Assembly: GCA_033030425.1 (NCBI GenBank)
Contig: JAUFSD010000022.1
Coordinates: 310,001-374,000 of the forward strand
Reading direction: 5' to 3'
Source of the DNA: Verpa conica
Lineage: Eukaryota > Ascomycota > Pezizomycetes > Pezizales > Morchellaceae
Length of the DNA stretch: 64,000 nt
The stretch's first letter is position 1. Every line of letters begins with the position of its first letter. The translations under genes were made by a program, and so were the position numbers. Shown piece after piece: positions 34,575-46,311 of the stretch. The notes below the pieces were generated by a model. The model searched no databases. It was not told the origin of the DNA and saw only the letters and a program-made list of their open reading frames with translations.

Positions 34575-34860
34575 ACGTCATACCTCCTTAGTTTCCCAAA
34601 CGAGCTTCTCGTCCATATCGCCGAATACCTAAACAAAGGTGGAATCCATTCCCTTGCCCAAACCAACCGATACCCCCCGCCCTCCTAACCCTGCAACTCC
34701 TGTGGTTTGCATGCACCGTTAAATATTGCGTAACAACCCTACCAAGCCGTGGTGGGCAGAAGCGAAGATATGATTTGACCACTCCTCGACAAAGGAGCCC
34801 CTGTGCCCTTCCCGAAAGTCCCCGTATATGGATCATTTTTGTCATGAGCAGACTTGGTAA
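34575..34860 (+). pseudogene. Decayed F-box/ankyrin copy
   Basis: A PNELLVHIAEYLNKGGIHSLAQTNRY-like F-box is readable from about 34590. Stops and frameshifts then interrupt the recognisable remains of the first ankyrin (GSEDMI..LLDKGAPV). No open frame spans it. Confidence 0.75.
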
Positions 34861-35044
34861 AAGCTAGGTGTTTAGAATTTAAGACCTATGACGAAAGCCA
34901 ACTGATATCGGAATTGATCCAGTGTGCTAATATCTACATATAGTTATCTAAAGAAAAAAGAAGCAACAAGCGATCAGCTATGAAATATCGCATTTACTAG
35001 TACACATTCCCCTATTCAAAAACACTTGAAGCACGCATACATTC

Positions 35045-35700
35045 TTGGTACCACCATCAGAATACCTCCAGAACTCTCCTATTCTCAATCTCTCAAACGA
35101 GTTTATACTCCGTATCGCTGGAAACATAGACATAGATGAGGTCTGCTCCCTCGTTAGAATCGGTCGGAGTCTGCCAGCTCCTCTAGCCACACGACTCTTC
35201 GAGTTCGGATGCAGCAGCAAGTATTACGTCACGATGCTTTATCCCGCTGTAGCGAATGGAAACAAGGGCATTGGTCGGTAAAGGGGCCCTATATTAAATA
35301 AGTCTTATTGCGAGGACATTGCAAGTGTCGCCAAAAACAACAGGGGGCTCTAGTGGAATGTTTCTTTGAGGATAGGGATGGGAATATAATCCTAGATGGT
35401 ACTTCTGAAGAGACAGTTCTTTAAATAGCAACATATCTAGAGGATCTAGTCATGAAGAAATTACTACTGGCCAAGGTGGCAGCTGGGGCAACCCCAAAGC
35501 CTACGGCTCAATCTCTATCCTCAAAAGAAAGGCTAGATAAGGCCATACATAGGCTACTTGAGAATACTGGATTTATATGGAGGGTTTGGATTGGTAATAG
35601 TGATAGTTCACTCTCGAGAATAAAATGATTACTAATTTGTCGAGATTGGGAGCTGGCGGGTATTTTATGTGCCGTATCTAACTCTAGCGAATACTACGTA
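35045..35700 (+). pseudogene. Decayed F-box/ankyrin copy
   Basis: An open stretch at 35045-35281 keeps ILNLSNEFILRIAGNIDIDEVCSLV and ATRLFEFGCSSKYYVTMLYPAVANGNKG, then stops inside the first ankyrin. Further ankyrin-like pieces (VMKKLLLAKVAAGA) are readable to about 35550 in other frames with stops. An upstream block similar to that at 33348 precedes it (about 34967-34986). Confidence 0.75.
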
Positions 35701-36169
35701 CATACTGTGGACTGGAAGTGTAATAATTTGAATATGTGCTTGGGAGTTAGAAATAAGTCGGCTGTCTTGGATTTGGGTTGCTGGGCTCTTACTCTATTTA
35801 TACGCCTACTAGAATTATTTTCGATATATGCCTACTCTACGCAGTAGATTTATTTCATCGGGGATGCACCACCAGGAGAATATTAATACATACTAACTGG
35901 TGGTTATCTATAAATCTAGTTGCAATAGGAAATCAGTCTAAGAAATCCAAGCGAGTATTTTCACAAATCGATAAGTATACTTTACGGAGAAAGCCTCCAC
36001 ATCTAATAGGTATCCCTTATCCCTTATCCAACTTGTCGCGAGTAGGTTATTCGTCTTGGCGGTGACTCACCATAGAAGACCAAACCCTGTCGGCAAGCGG
36101 GTGCCTATTATTACAAAAGCTAACCCCACTGCTATTATACTATACAACTTCCCTGCCATCAACATTAGC

Positions 36170-37099
36170 ATGTCTCTCCTTAGTCTTCCGAACGAGCTTC
36201 TCCTCCAGATTGGCGGGGACGAAGTCCTAGGCAAAAATGAAGTCTACTCTCTTGTCAGAACCAATCGACGCCTCTCCGCCCTCTTAGCCCCGCGACTTCT
36301 CGAGTTCGCTTACGGAGATGAATACTGCGTAGTAGCCCTATACCTCGCTGCAGCAAATGGAAACGAGAGCATGATACGGCTGCTCCTTGACAAAGGATCT
36401 CCCAGGACATATATCCAGCTCAAGCCCCACGGAGAGATTGACAGCGAGAGGCGCGTGATAGACCTCACCAGAGACGAGAAAGAAGATGTAGTAAAACACC
36501 TTCTTGAACACAGAGGCCAGAGCACAATCATCGATAGTGTGTTCGATTCACCTATTGGTGTAGCTATATCATTAAGGAACACAGCCTTAGCAAAAATTAT
36601 CCTAGAAAAGGGTGGAACCAGGCCGCTCTTCGGCCTGAAACCCAATAGGGAAAGACCACTCACCCTTGCAGTCGACAGTTGGAATCTAGATATGGTGAAG
36701 GTACTTGTCGAGGGGGGTGAAGATATCGAAGGCCATCACAAATCTATGGACGATGGCCTGTACCCTCATCCCCCGGGACCACTCTTTCTCGCCGTGGGGA
36801 ACGGCGCGAAACATATTATCAGGTACCTAGTGGAGATGGGTGCTGAGATTAATCGGGGAGTATATAGATATCCATCTATATTAGACTTTACAGTGCGTAG
36901 AGCCTTAAGGTTGAAGCCCTGGAAACATCGGCAGCGTCGGAAGTACAAGAAGGAACTGGAGGTGATTGCTTTATTGCTGGAATTGGGAGCTGACCCGAAT
37001 TTTATGGCCCATTCCGCGCAAACGGTATTGGCTATAGCTGAAATTTATGAGAAGGCAGAGTCACTGTGCATGTTGCTGAAGTCGTATGGAGCTACATAG
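36170..37099 (+). CDS. F-box/ankyrin protein, 309 aa
   Basis: Intronless. ATG at 36170 (MSLLSLPNEL) is chosen by alignment with paralogues. The F-box covers residues 4-45, followed by FAYGDEYCVVALYLAAANGNESMIRLLLDKG as the first ankyrin. Five to six further degenerate ankyrin units run to the end (VISLRNTALAKIILEKGG, AVDSWNLDMVKVLVEGG, AVGNGAKHIIRYLVEMGAEIN, VIALLLELGADPN), closing with MLLKSYGAT. It probably serves as an SCF substrate adaptor, with the ankyrins as the variable binding surface. A CGTCTTGGCGGTGA block lies ~110 bp upstream. Confidence 0.85.
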   Translation: MSLLSLPNELLLQIGGDEVLGKNEVYSLVRTNRRLSALLAPRLLEFAYGDEYCVVALYLAAANGNESMIRLLLDKGSPRTYIQLKPHGEIDSERRVIDLTRDEKEDVVKHLLEHRGQSTIIDSVFDSPIGVAISLRNTALAKIILEKGGTRPLFGLKPNRERPLTLAVDSWNLDMVKVLVEGGEDIEGHHKSMDDGLYPHPPGPLFLAVGNGAKHIIRYLVEMGAEINRGVYRYPSILDFTVRRALRLKPWKHRQRRKYKKELEVIALLLELGADPNFMAHSAQTVLAIAEIYEKAESLCMLLKSYGAT

Positions 37100-37507
37100 A
37101 TGTTAACCGATTACGATATGCTTAGAATAGCTAGAGTGTAACTTAGGATACTAAAACCTATACTTAAAAGAAAGCCTTTCCTCAAAATATACGTATGCTT
37201 TTAGTATGGGTATGAAGGTGCGCGGGATGTCCAATTGAGGGGCTACTACAACGGGGCATATAGATCTGCAGAACATTTCCTCTACCTGATATAACTATAA
37301 AAAGGTAACATCAAGTTACGAAGAAATTAAGGGTTAGGTTTTCGTCTTGGTAGTAGTAAAGAGGGCTTTTTCATTGGCAAAGTTTTTTACTAAGCAGAGA
37401 TTTATTCATAGCCTAAATACCCACCACCATCATTCTATACCACTATTGACTTTAGGTGTGTACGCTTACATAGCTCCCTCACTTATAGCACAAGTTTCAC
37501 GGTCGAA

Positions 37508-38494
37508 ATGTCTTTCATAGATCTGCCAAACGAGCTTCTCCTTAGTGTCGCTGAATACCTGTGTCCAAACAGTATCTACTCCCTCGTTCAAACCAACCGG
37601 CGTCTCTCCATCCTCCTAGCACCACAGCTCCTCAAGTTCGCATGGGGAAAGAAGTATTGTGTAGTGGCACTATACCTCGCTGTAGCGGGTAGAAACGAAG
37701 AAATGATAAGATTGCTCATTGACAAGCCACTTCCCATGTTTATCCAGTACTCTTGGTGGGGCACGGCAAAATCCCAAGACGAGAAGGAAGCTTTAGTAGA
37801 ATGCCTTCTTAGAAAGGGGGCTGAGAGCATACATATCCTCTACACTACAAAGCACCACAAGTCAACTTCAAGTTCCCAGGAGAGATTTACATGTATCGAA
37901 TTAGCCGTCGAATCGAAGAAAACGTCCCTGGCTAGGATATTACTAGGGAAAGGAGCGAAGAAGTCTGTTATCCGCAAATACGGCCCAGACATGCTCTTCA
38001 GCGCATTTAAAAATCGAGATGAAGCCATGATCAGACTGCTTCTAGAGAACGGGAACAGTATCGGTTATCCTCTCAACAACCCTAATTTGGGCTTTATACG
38101 TAATAGTTCTGTTACTCGTGTGTTCTTCGAGGCGCTGAAAATGGGTGAAGCAAACATCGCAAGGTTGTTTGTAGAGTTTGGTGCTGATATCAATACCCAA
38201 GGCTACCCATACCACAGGAGTATTTTGATTAACGTTGTATCCTGTATTGTTCAGGGCTTTAGGGAGGCGGTCTCAGAGAGTATTGTTCTTTGCATTGAGC
38301 TGGGAGCCGATATAAACCTTCGGGATGCGTATGGGGAAACGGCCTTGGATATGGCTGAGTCTGGGTTGGCTGATCCTACGTCGGAAAATTATAAATTAGT
38401 AGAATTAGCATGTACGCTGCTGCGATCATATGGGGCTGTTCATGGGTTTCAATTAGAGCAAGTAACTATAGGGGCTAGGAATCAACTGGTATAA
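37508..38494 (+). CDS. F-box/ankyrin protein, 328 aa
   Basis: Intronless with ATG at 37508 (MSFIDLPNELLLSVAEYLCPNSIYSLVQTNRRLSILL, an F-box). The first ankyrin is ALYLAVAGRNEEMIRLLIDKP, followed by diverged units (FKNRDEAMIRLLLENGNSI, MGEANIARLFVEFGADIN, SIVLCIELGADINLRDAYGETALDMA) and the shared end LLRSYGAV. A longer C-terminal tail (HGFQLEQVTIGARNQLV) is present. TCGTCTTGGTAGTAG at about 37342-37356 recalls the upstream block of other members. Likely a sister of the genes at 36170 and 38928. Confidence 0.85.
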   Translation: MSFIDLPNELLLSVAEYLCPNSIYSLVQTNRRLSILLAPQLLKFAWGKKYCVVALYLAVAGRNEEMIRLLIDKPLPMFIQYSWWGTAKSQDEKEALVECLLRKGAESIHILYTTKHHKSTSSSQERFTCIELAVESKKTSLARILLGKGAKKSVIRKYGPDMLFSAFKNRDEAMIRLLLENGNSIGYPLNNPNLGFIRNSSVTRVFFEALKMGEANIARLFVEFGADINTQGYPYHRSILINVVSCIVQGFREAVSESIVLCIELGADINLRDAYGETALDMAESGLADPTSENYKLVELACTLLRSYGAVHGFQLEQVTIGARNQLV

Positions 38495-38927
38495 TCTACG
38501 CCCTATGTATTTATTAAAGGACGTATAACCTATAAAAGTTGTTAGCTATCACTTCTCTACAAATGATGTATCATCTGCATATATATTTTTCCCCCTCGCT
38601 GAGTTTCTCCGGAAGGTTATGTTCCTGAACCCGCCAACACCCTTCTCATCCAATACGTACTCGACATAATAATCAAATAGGTATTAGTGTAAGTATACTT
38701 AGTAAATATACATAATCTTGTAGTATATTATGAGTGAGTAACTACGGTATGGCTAGCATCATTTGTGGGATCTGAATACTCGTAATGAATCAAAGAGAAA
38801 GAGGGACTATAGGATCTATGGTTAGGAGGCTGCCTTGGCACAGAGGATACAAGCTCAAGAGCCGCGGACCAGATTCATGTCACCCTGGCAACATCTCCAC
38901 CTCAGATCCTGTAACGCATGTGCAAGT

Positions 38928-39809
38928 ATGTCTCTACTTAGTCTCCCAAACGAGCTTCTCCTCAATATCATCGAGGGCCTAGATAAAGATGCAATATATT
39001 CCCTTGTCCGAACCAACCGACGTCTCTCTATCCTCCTAACCCCACGACTCCTTGAGATCGCATGCAGTAATTATTATTGCGTTACGGCGCTCTACCTCGC
39101 GGCAGCGAACGGGAGCGAAGAAATGATACGACTCCTCCTCGATAAAGGCTCTATGATGTCTATCCGGTACTCAGAGTCCCCCGACGAAAAACCGCTGATT
39201 ATACCGGATCTTTCTCAGGATGAAAAAGAGGCTGTAGTAAAACACCTACTTGAGAGAAGAGCCGAAAGCATAATCCAAGACCGAACTGGCTTGACAGCTA
39301 TCCACCTAGCCGTAAAGTCTAGAAATATATCCATGGCCAAAATACTACTAAGCAAAGGTGCAAACACCTCAATTGACTGCGCTAATGGCATGAGACCGAT
39401 CAATATCGCGGTCGGTAACCGGGATGAGGCGATGGTTCGGCTTCTTATAGAAAGTGGGGATGATGTCAATATTCCCCTCGGACCTCCTGGTTCAGTTTAT
39501 AAGAACCCGGTCATTGCAGCAATATTAGCCGACGCCAAAGATATCGTCAAGCTTCTAGTTGAGAATGGTGCTGATGTCAATGAGCCCCGGAACTGGACTG
39601 GTGCAACTATATTGAATTGGATGGTATCTCACTCGAGGTATCGGGAGATGATTAAATTATTGTTGGATTTAGGAGCTGATCCGAATATCCCAGATGATTG
39701 TGGGGATACAGCACTGGATAGATGTAGTGACTATCAGGGATCAATGTACATGTTATTGAAGTCATATGGAGCTCTTACTAGTTTGGAATTAAGTAATGGC
39801 TACAGTTGA
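38928..39809 (+). CDS. F-box/ankyrin protein, 293 aa
   Basis: Intronless. ATG at 38928 (MSLLSLPNELLLNIIEGL) is preferred over an in-frame ATG at 38877 because it aligns with paralogues. F-box at 4-45, then six or so ankyrins of better quality than in its sisters: ALYLAAANGSEEMIRLLLDKG, TAIHLAVKSRNISMAKILLSKGANTS, PINIAVGNRDEAMVRLLIESGDDVN, ILADAKDIVKLLVENGADVN, EMIKLLLDLGADPN, with the end MLLKSYGA. Predicted SCF adaptor. The start of this copy reads closest to the gene at 36170. Confidence 0.86.
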   Translation: MSLLSLPNELLLNIIEGLDKDAIYSLVRTNRRLSILLTPRLLEIACSNYYCVTALYLAAANGSEEMIRLLLDKGSMMSIRYSESPDEKPLIIPDLSQDEKEAVVKHLLERRAESIIQDRTGLTAIHLAVKSRNISMAKILLSKGANTSIDCANGMRPINIAVGNRDEAMVRLLIESGDDVNIPLGPPGSVYKNPVIAAILADAKDIVKLLVENGADVNEPRNWTGATILNWMVSHSRYREMIKLLLDLGADPNIPDDCGDTALDRCSDYQGSMYMLLKSYGALTSLELSNGYS

Positions 39810-40095
39810 ATTTGAGGGGGTTAAGAATCAACCTCTACAACATGTACGTAAAAAAATAACCTAAAGAAGGCTGCTGAATATATATAATATAGGATATTTA
39901 CTGATAAACTAGGAACCCTTGTAGTCTATATATACATCTCCCAGGTTCTATCTTGTTGGAGGTAAATAATGATATGGCTGCTATTAGTAGCTATATAAGT
40001 ACCAACCTAAAAGCTTTTGATTAAACTCAGGATTTACCTGTAGTAATACGTGCGGTGCCAGTGTAAGCTCATGGTAAGCGGTGCGGAGGGTGTGA

Positions 40096-40900
40096 TTGTT
40101 GTCTATTTCCTATAAAAAAAACCTGATCCTGCTATTGTCACTGTCAACAGACTTTTTAGGCCCATGGACACTCGGGTTCACATGCAGCAGGGAAAACTTC
40201 ATACCAGCGCTATTACCTGCTATAGCTAATGGAAACAAACGCATAATAAGGCTACTACTCGACAAAGAACTGCCCTTGTGTATTTAGGGTACGTCAGATC
40301 TACAAGCCATAAACAGCAATATACCGTGGAAGGGTCAGTGAATATAGTTGTATTTACCTAAGATCAACGGAAATGATGGGAAAAATAGCAGAAGCATAGT
40401 CCTATAGGAGAACTCTTCTCTGACAGCTATTTACTTAGCTATAGAATAATATCAACCATCTGCAGCTATAAACTGACACTATTCAAAGATGCGGTCCATT
40501 GGAGGGACGAAATAATTATACGGTTACTTGCGGGGAGTGAGGGCAATACCGACTCACCGAGTACCTCCGGATAAGGCTATATATACGCATTGCCCGTAAA
40601 ACTCTACTAGGGGCTACAAATGTCCGGCAATGTAACTGTCAAGCTGCCGGTGGTGCTGGGTTTTAATATCAATACTCGGCTCTCGAACGGCTAGACTAAA
40701 TCTCTGTTGGCCGGTAGGACCTACGGTATAGAGGGAATTTCAAGTTAAAGGAACGAGAGGCAATTTATATTTTGCTTTAACTGAGAGATAATCTAAATGT
40801 TCTAGAAATATAGGGGTGTGGTCTTGGATATGGCTAAGCGTTACTACATGGAATCACTGCGTTTCTGAGTTATATGGGGTCACAGTTAGAGCGGAGAAAT
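40096..40900 (+). pseudogene. Decayed F-box/ankyrin copy
   Basis: The first ankyrin is readable (FIPALLPAIANGNKRIIRLLLDKELPL, then a stop at about 40286). Later pieces LTAIYLAI, and near the end a stretch ending SYMGS, match the order of the intact genes, with many stops and frame changes. The LINE begins just after it. Confidence 0.68.
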
Positions 40901-41021
40901 ACGGAAGCAATCTACATTCACTAACCGGCTGGTGATTTAATTCAAATACGTCTATATTAGTATAAGGAGGTCATAGGTTCAAGTGCTAACCGGTCCAATT
41001 TTTTGCCCCCCAAAATCCCAC

Positions 41022-41035
41022 CGATCCTCTCATAT
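41022..41035. repeat. Left target-site duplication of the LINE
   Basis: CGATCCTCTCATAT, identical to 49306-49319, immediately beside the A-rich 3' tail of the element (element is on the minus strand). Confidence 0.92.
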
Positions 41036-41195
41036 TTTTTTTTTTTGTTTTTCTCATTAATTACATGAACCTTTCGGTTAAGGTAATCCTCCACTTCCGC
41101 CTAAGCCTATCCTAGCACACAAATAACAACAAACACACACACATACCCACACACATACACGCACACTCACACACACGTTTGGCTACCGCACCACC

Positions 41196-44100
41196 TTACT
41201 CTAAATCTCCTCGCCCCCATTCCTGCCAATTTACCCTTTCTTCCTCGTTCATCCCTCCCTTATTAACAAATTCTTGATACAATTTAATACCCCACTCAAC
41301 TCCTTCCTGACTATACAACATGCTCTCCATTGTTTCAACCCCTTTCTCTTTCGCCTCTTCCCTGCTTTCTACATTCAACCTGCACTTTTCCATCACATGT
41401 CTCACATTTTGCTCGCCCTCCCCACACTGACATTCCCCACTCTCTCTTTTCCCTATCCTTTTCAAATAACTTCTTAACGCAATATGTCCCGTTCTTAGCC
41501 GACTGAGTAATACCTTCTCATACTTCAAGGAGGGTTGGTATCTCACTGCGTGCCTCGACACCGGGGTTGCCAAATATTTACTCCCTTTTCTTTTATTTGT
41601 CCCAAAAACCTCCTCCCACTCCTCCACAACTTTTTCCCTTATACTTCTTTCCACCCAGCTAAACGATATAAAACTTTCCCGATCTTTAACTCTCTTTTCG
41701 GTGCCTTTCTTTGCAAGCCTATCTGCTCTTTCATTCCCAGAAATCCCTACATGTGCCTTGCACCATTCCAGTCTTATATGAATCTTCCGTTCTTTGTATG
41801 CGTCCGCTAAGTACCGAATCTGATACGCAAGTTGCTCTCCTTTACTGTGTTCTCTTTGACTGGCTCGCGTAATGGCTTGTTGACTGTCGCACACCACCGT
41901 GACCCTGCTGACACTTCCCCCCCAACTCTCCTTTAATCCTCTTTCCATTGCTTTTTTAATTCCCACCATTTCTGCATCCACCACTTCCATTTTCTTCCCC
42001 AAATACCAGCTCTGATTCCACAATTTTCCCCCCATTCTGCATCCTCCCCCGCCTACCCTTCCATCTATTTTTGATCCGTCAACGTAAATCAACACTTCTC
42101 CTTCCTCCTCTTTCCTATTTCTCTGTCTCTGTTCCTCTTCTCCTTCAAACTTATTTATCACCACTTCTAAGTGCTCCAACGCACCTTTCTCCCACCACTT
42201 TTCCCCCTCATGCCATTTCTTCCAATTTTCCTTTCTTTCTTTCCCTTGAGTCCAACCTAATTTCTCCATGTCCTCCACTGTTTTACTCCACGCTTTTGTA
42301 ACCCCTCTAATATTCCTCCCTAGGCCCCCCTCTGCAATTTCTTCAATTTGTTTTTCCACCGCTCTAACCATTGGAAGATTCCTATTCTTTTTCTGCCCCA
42401 GCTTAACAAACTGTGTCCTCCTCCTTGCTTCTGCTCTTAAAGCTACCGGAATCATATCATTTTCCACCTCCACTGCCCCTCCAGGCGCTGTCCTTAAATG
42501 TCCCCCAATCTTCCTCATAGCTTTCTCATTTTCCTTATCCATCTTCTTCCCCAGCCCTTCCTGCCCTTTCCACCAAACCATCATTCCATACTCCATCACC
42601 TGTCTTGCGCACCCTATATACATATTCCTTAAACTACCCACCCCCATTCCTCTTAGCCCTTTTGCTAAATCTTTTATTTTCCTCCCTGCTCTTTTTGCTG
42701 CCTCAATTTTCCTTTCCACATGCTCTTTCCATTTCATATCACCATCTATTGTAACGGGGGCACTCCCAGGGGAGTACTGCCGTACCAAAAAAAAACCAAC
42801 AACCTTCCTTTCTGACGAGAAGCTTCAGCAGCGAGGCTTAGAACCGCTCGTCAACACGGAAGGTCGACAGTCCCTAGGCAAACAGGAATAAGGATTTAAT
42901 GGATAGATAACTAAAGACTTTAAAAGGCTCTGCTTCCCAGGGGAAGACAAACGTCTTTAGCAAAGAGTATGAGGGTCTCTGAACAACGGTTGTTCGTTGA
43001 CTAGCAATAATGATTGTCCTGGGGGAAGGACGGGTTTAAGCTAAGATTTTGAAGGCGAGCAGGCTGCCAAGGAGCGGGGGAACAATTCCTCCGCGCTTGG
43101 AAATCAACTGAGTCTAGAGCGCCCCTAAGAACTAGCGGGGTCGATAGACTAGCGACTAAAAAGCGTTGGTTACTAAAAACTCTGTAACTATTGCTAAAAT
43201 GGTCCGATTTCAAATCCGATTGCACCTATGGATTCGCAGCACTGTCCCCCATATACCCTCCGAGTTTAGTTCGGTTGGACGAATTTTCCTGACGGTTTTG
43301 GGGTTATTTTTGGGGTCCAAAACTTGTCTTTTTGTTAGGGAATCAGCAACTCAGGGGGGCCCCCTCTGCAAACGGCGGGTGGCACAGTGGGGCGCCTCGT
43401 GGGTGTTAGAAAACACAGAGTCCCCTAGGTAGGGTAACCCACTGGTGATTCCTGCCGTTGCTTAGATTCCTTTCCCACGTTCCTAGTCCAACCTGGGGCG
43501 TGGCGGAGAGGTAATCTTGATCCATAAGGACCTTAGGGCGACGCACAAGGCATAGCCCCGTATGGTTCGATTCGTGACGCCGCCAGGTTAATTACTATTT
43601 TTGCTGGCGGCCCTAACTACTAAGCGTAGCTTTGCTGTCGTTTCATGGCTCTCGGCCTCCCATAAGATTGGCCATCAGCGAAGCTGTTATTATTCCTCCT
43701 AGAGGAACAGGAGCTTAACTCTGTTCATGGAGGTAACTGCTTCAGTCTCATTGCGCTAGTATCTCCCGTAGCTATAAGCTACAGACGCATTACTCTGGTC
43801 TCTGTCGCATACCGACGACGGTGAGCTTCGCTCCGTCCTAGGGGCTCGCCAGCTCGCTTAGGGATCGGGCTATCATAGTAATGACTTTCCTTAGTATCTA
43901 TTGACCGGAATGGGATAGCTAGTCCTATGCCTCAAGGGAGATCCTTAGGTGTCTCTATATGGAGAGGTACTTGAGACTAGTCATGACGATGGTAAAGTCG
44001 TCACATCTATCCACACTCCCAGCCATCTCATGCATTCCTTCTCCTCCTTACTTGTCAGATCCGGTAACACTAAACATTCCCTCTCCTCCTCTTTATCTTT

Positions 44101-46311
44101 CCTGCTTTTCCACAATCTAATCCATTCCATTTTGCTACTATCCCACTTCATTTTCCTTTTTTCCGTTTCCTTATATGCCACCTCCACAATTTTTTCCACC
44201 CTTTCCATCACTTCCTCCCACGTATCTCCTGCGACCGCTAACGTAACGTCATCTATAAAGGTGGGATTAATGGCATCTCCTTCCATATTGCTTTCCACGT
44301 ACTTTTCAATTTCCTTCAATACTGGAGCCATGTGCAAATTAAACAAAACAGGGGATGTGGGACTGCCCTGGGGTATACCTGTTTCAACTCCCTCCCACTT
44401 ACCTTTTTCCCCATCAAACCTTAATTGAACGCTTCTCTCACTCATAAAACTTTCCACCCATTTTGCAATTCTTTCACTACCTCCTTCTCTTCTAATTGTA
44501 TTTGCCACGCTTCTTTTTGCTGTATTTGGAAAGGCCTGCGCTATATCCATCGCCACTAAAGCCACCTTCTTCCCTTCCTTCTTCTTCCCCTCACACCACC
44601 ACACCGTATGTACCACACACTCTTCCGCTGACCTCTGTTCCCTGCCTCCCCACTGATGTTCGCTAAACCCTCCTTCCTCCCCAACTCTTCCTAATCTATT
44701 AGCAACAATTTTTTCCAACACCTTACCTAGCACCGGCAAAAGCGAAATGGGTCTGTGGCTCTTAACCGTCTGATAATCCCCTTTGCCTGGTTTGGGTATA
44801 ATCACTCCCACTGCCTTCTTCCACTCTTTAGCGTGCTTCCCTTGACTAAAGGCCGCCCTGTAAACTTCTATCAATTTATCTTTTGCTTCCTCCCACAATT
44901 CCTTAACCACTTTAAACACAATCTGATCCTCCCCTGGTGCTTTGTACGATCCTTGACTAAACACTGCCCTTTTTACCTCGTCCTCGCTAATATCCTCTCC
45001 CCATTTGCCTTCTCCCATCTCCCTTTCAATACTTTCCTCAATTTCTCCTGGGGCTGGGGGAAACATCGCCTCCCTAAAAACCCTTTCCTTTCCTTCAAAA
45101 TCCACAATTTCTTTTCCTTCCCACCTAATATTAGGTGTCTTTGCCTGTCTTCGTTTATTAATAATTTTCCACACCCCCCACATATCTTTACCTTTAGCCT
45201 CCTCAATATACTTTTCCCAGCATTCCTTCTTCTTCCTCCTTATCAACCTAAAATACGCATTGCGTCTTTCCTTCCACTTTTCTCCTCCTCCTTTAAACTT
45301 TTTCTCTCTCCTTTCCCAATTTCTTTCCCTGGCCATTCTTTTCCTTGCTTCCTTCACTTCCTCATCAAACCAAGGTTTGCTCCTCCAACACCTCTTAACC
45401 TTTTCCACTGTACTCTCCACCGTGTCCTCAAATCTCCTCCCCAATTCCCTTACCATCATATCAATGTCCCCCTCTTCTTTAACTCTTTTCCACTCTTCTT
45501 CTCTTTCCTTTTCAATTTCCACCCATTTTTCCCTCACTTTTCCCCAATCCGCCTTCCTAAAATTATACTGTTCGTCAATTTGCTGCACCATCTCATCCTC
45601 CATACTTACCCGTATCTTTATTACCTCATGATCTGACCCCGTTTCCTCCGCTATTTCCCAATTGCACTTCCCTTCCAGATCCGGGCTTACCCAAGTCAGG
45701 TCCAAAACCGAATTTCTGCCCCTGCCAAACCATGTACTCCTCCCTATTTCGTTAATCAATACCATATTGTTCCTATCCATACTCTCCGTAAAATCCTCCT
45801 CTTGACTCCTTGTGCACTCCGGATCCCATCTCCTCGATTTTGCATTAAAATCTCCTGCCACTATCGTGTTTCCTCCTTCAAAAATCCTATCTGGCATTCT
45901 CCTTAAAATCCATCCTCCGTCTCCTTGTAAGGTCTTCTGATTGTACACGTTAACTAGTCTTATGCGTCCTCGGGTTGTACTTACGTCAATCACCATACAA
46001 TCTTCATTATCCCACAAATCTGTTCTTACTGAGTACTGAAAACCCTTATCCTTCCTAACCATCACCATTACTCTTGCCATTCTTTCTCCATTCTGCTTAA
46101 ACACAATATCAAAATTACTGCTCCCCACAGTAATATATTCTCCTCCTGCTGTCACAAAATTAATACCTTTTTTCCTCCTAATTTTCCCTTTCCCTATCCA
46201 TGGTTCCTGTATAAGTAATATATTGGCACCCCTACCGCTTTCCATAAGCCCTTGCATAACGTTGGTAGACCGTCTGCAATTATGCTGTAGCGCTATCAGT
46301 TGTCCTAACAT
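41196..46311 (-). pseudogene. LINE ORF2: APE endonuclease, reverse transcriptase, RNase H, broken by an insertion
   Basis: Two open parts, 46311-44006 and 42744-41196, are separated by a 1256-bp insertion plus one duplicated TCTAT. Together they total 3855 nt, exactly in phase (1284 aa). Endonuclease (residues ~5-235): QHNCRRS, QEPW, GDFNAKS, SDHE. Reverse transcriptase (~440-720): PKPGKGDYQTVKSHRPISLL, MDIAQAFPNT, GIPQGSPTSPVLF, catalytic FIDDV at ~685. The second part holds RNase H (YVDGSKIDG, DAE, CDSQQA, HVGISGNERAD) and a C-terminal CxC..H..C zinc motif (CQCGEGEQNVRHVMEKC). As it stands the first part ends in a few foreign residues, so the protein lacks RNase H. The start ATG overlaps the ORF1 stop (ATGTTAG). 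Confidence 0.92.
42750..44005. mobile_element. Solo-LTR-like insertion, 1256 bp, nested in LINE ORF2
   Basis: Begins TGTAAC and ends TCACA (TG...CA ends), flanked by TCTAT at 42745-42749 and 44006-44010. Removing the insertion and one TCTAT restores the ORF2 frame exactly. No coding capacity, no internal duplicate of its ends and no primer-binding site were seen, so a solo LTR left by LTR-LTR recombination is the simplest reading. A hairpin (CACTCCC...GGAGT) lies near the left end. A non-autonomous element of another type is possible. Confidence 0.72.

Noticed and set aside
43495..43585. tRNA-like A box (TGGCGGAGAGG) and B box (GGTTCGATTCG) 52 bp apart inside the solo-LTR-like insertion, with a short GGCGT/ACGCC pairing
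   Set aside because: The T-stem does not pair and no anticodon arm is convincing. It might be a tRNA-derived or Pol III-like remnant, but I cannot support a tRNA or SINE.
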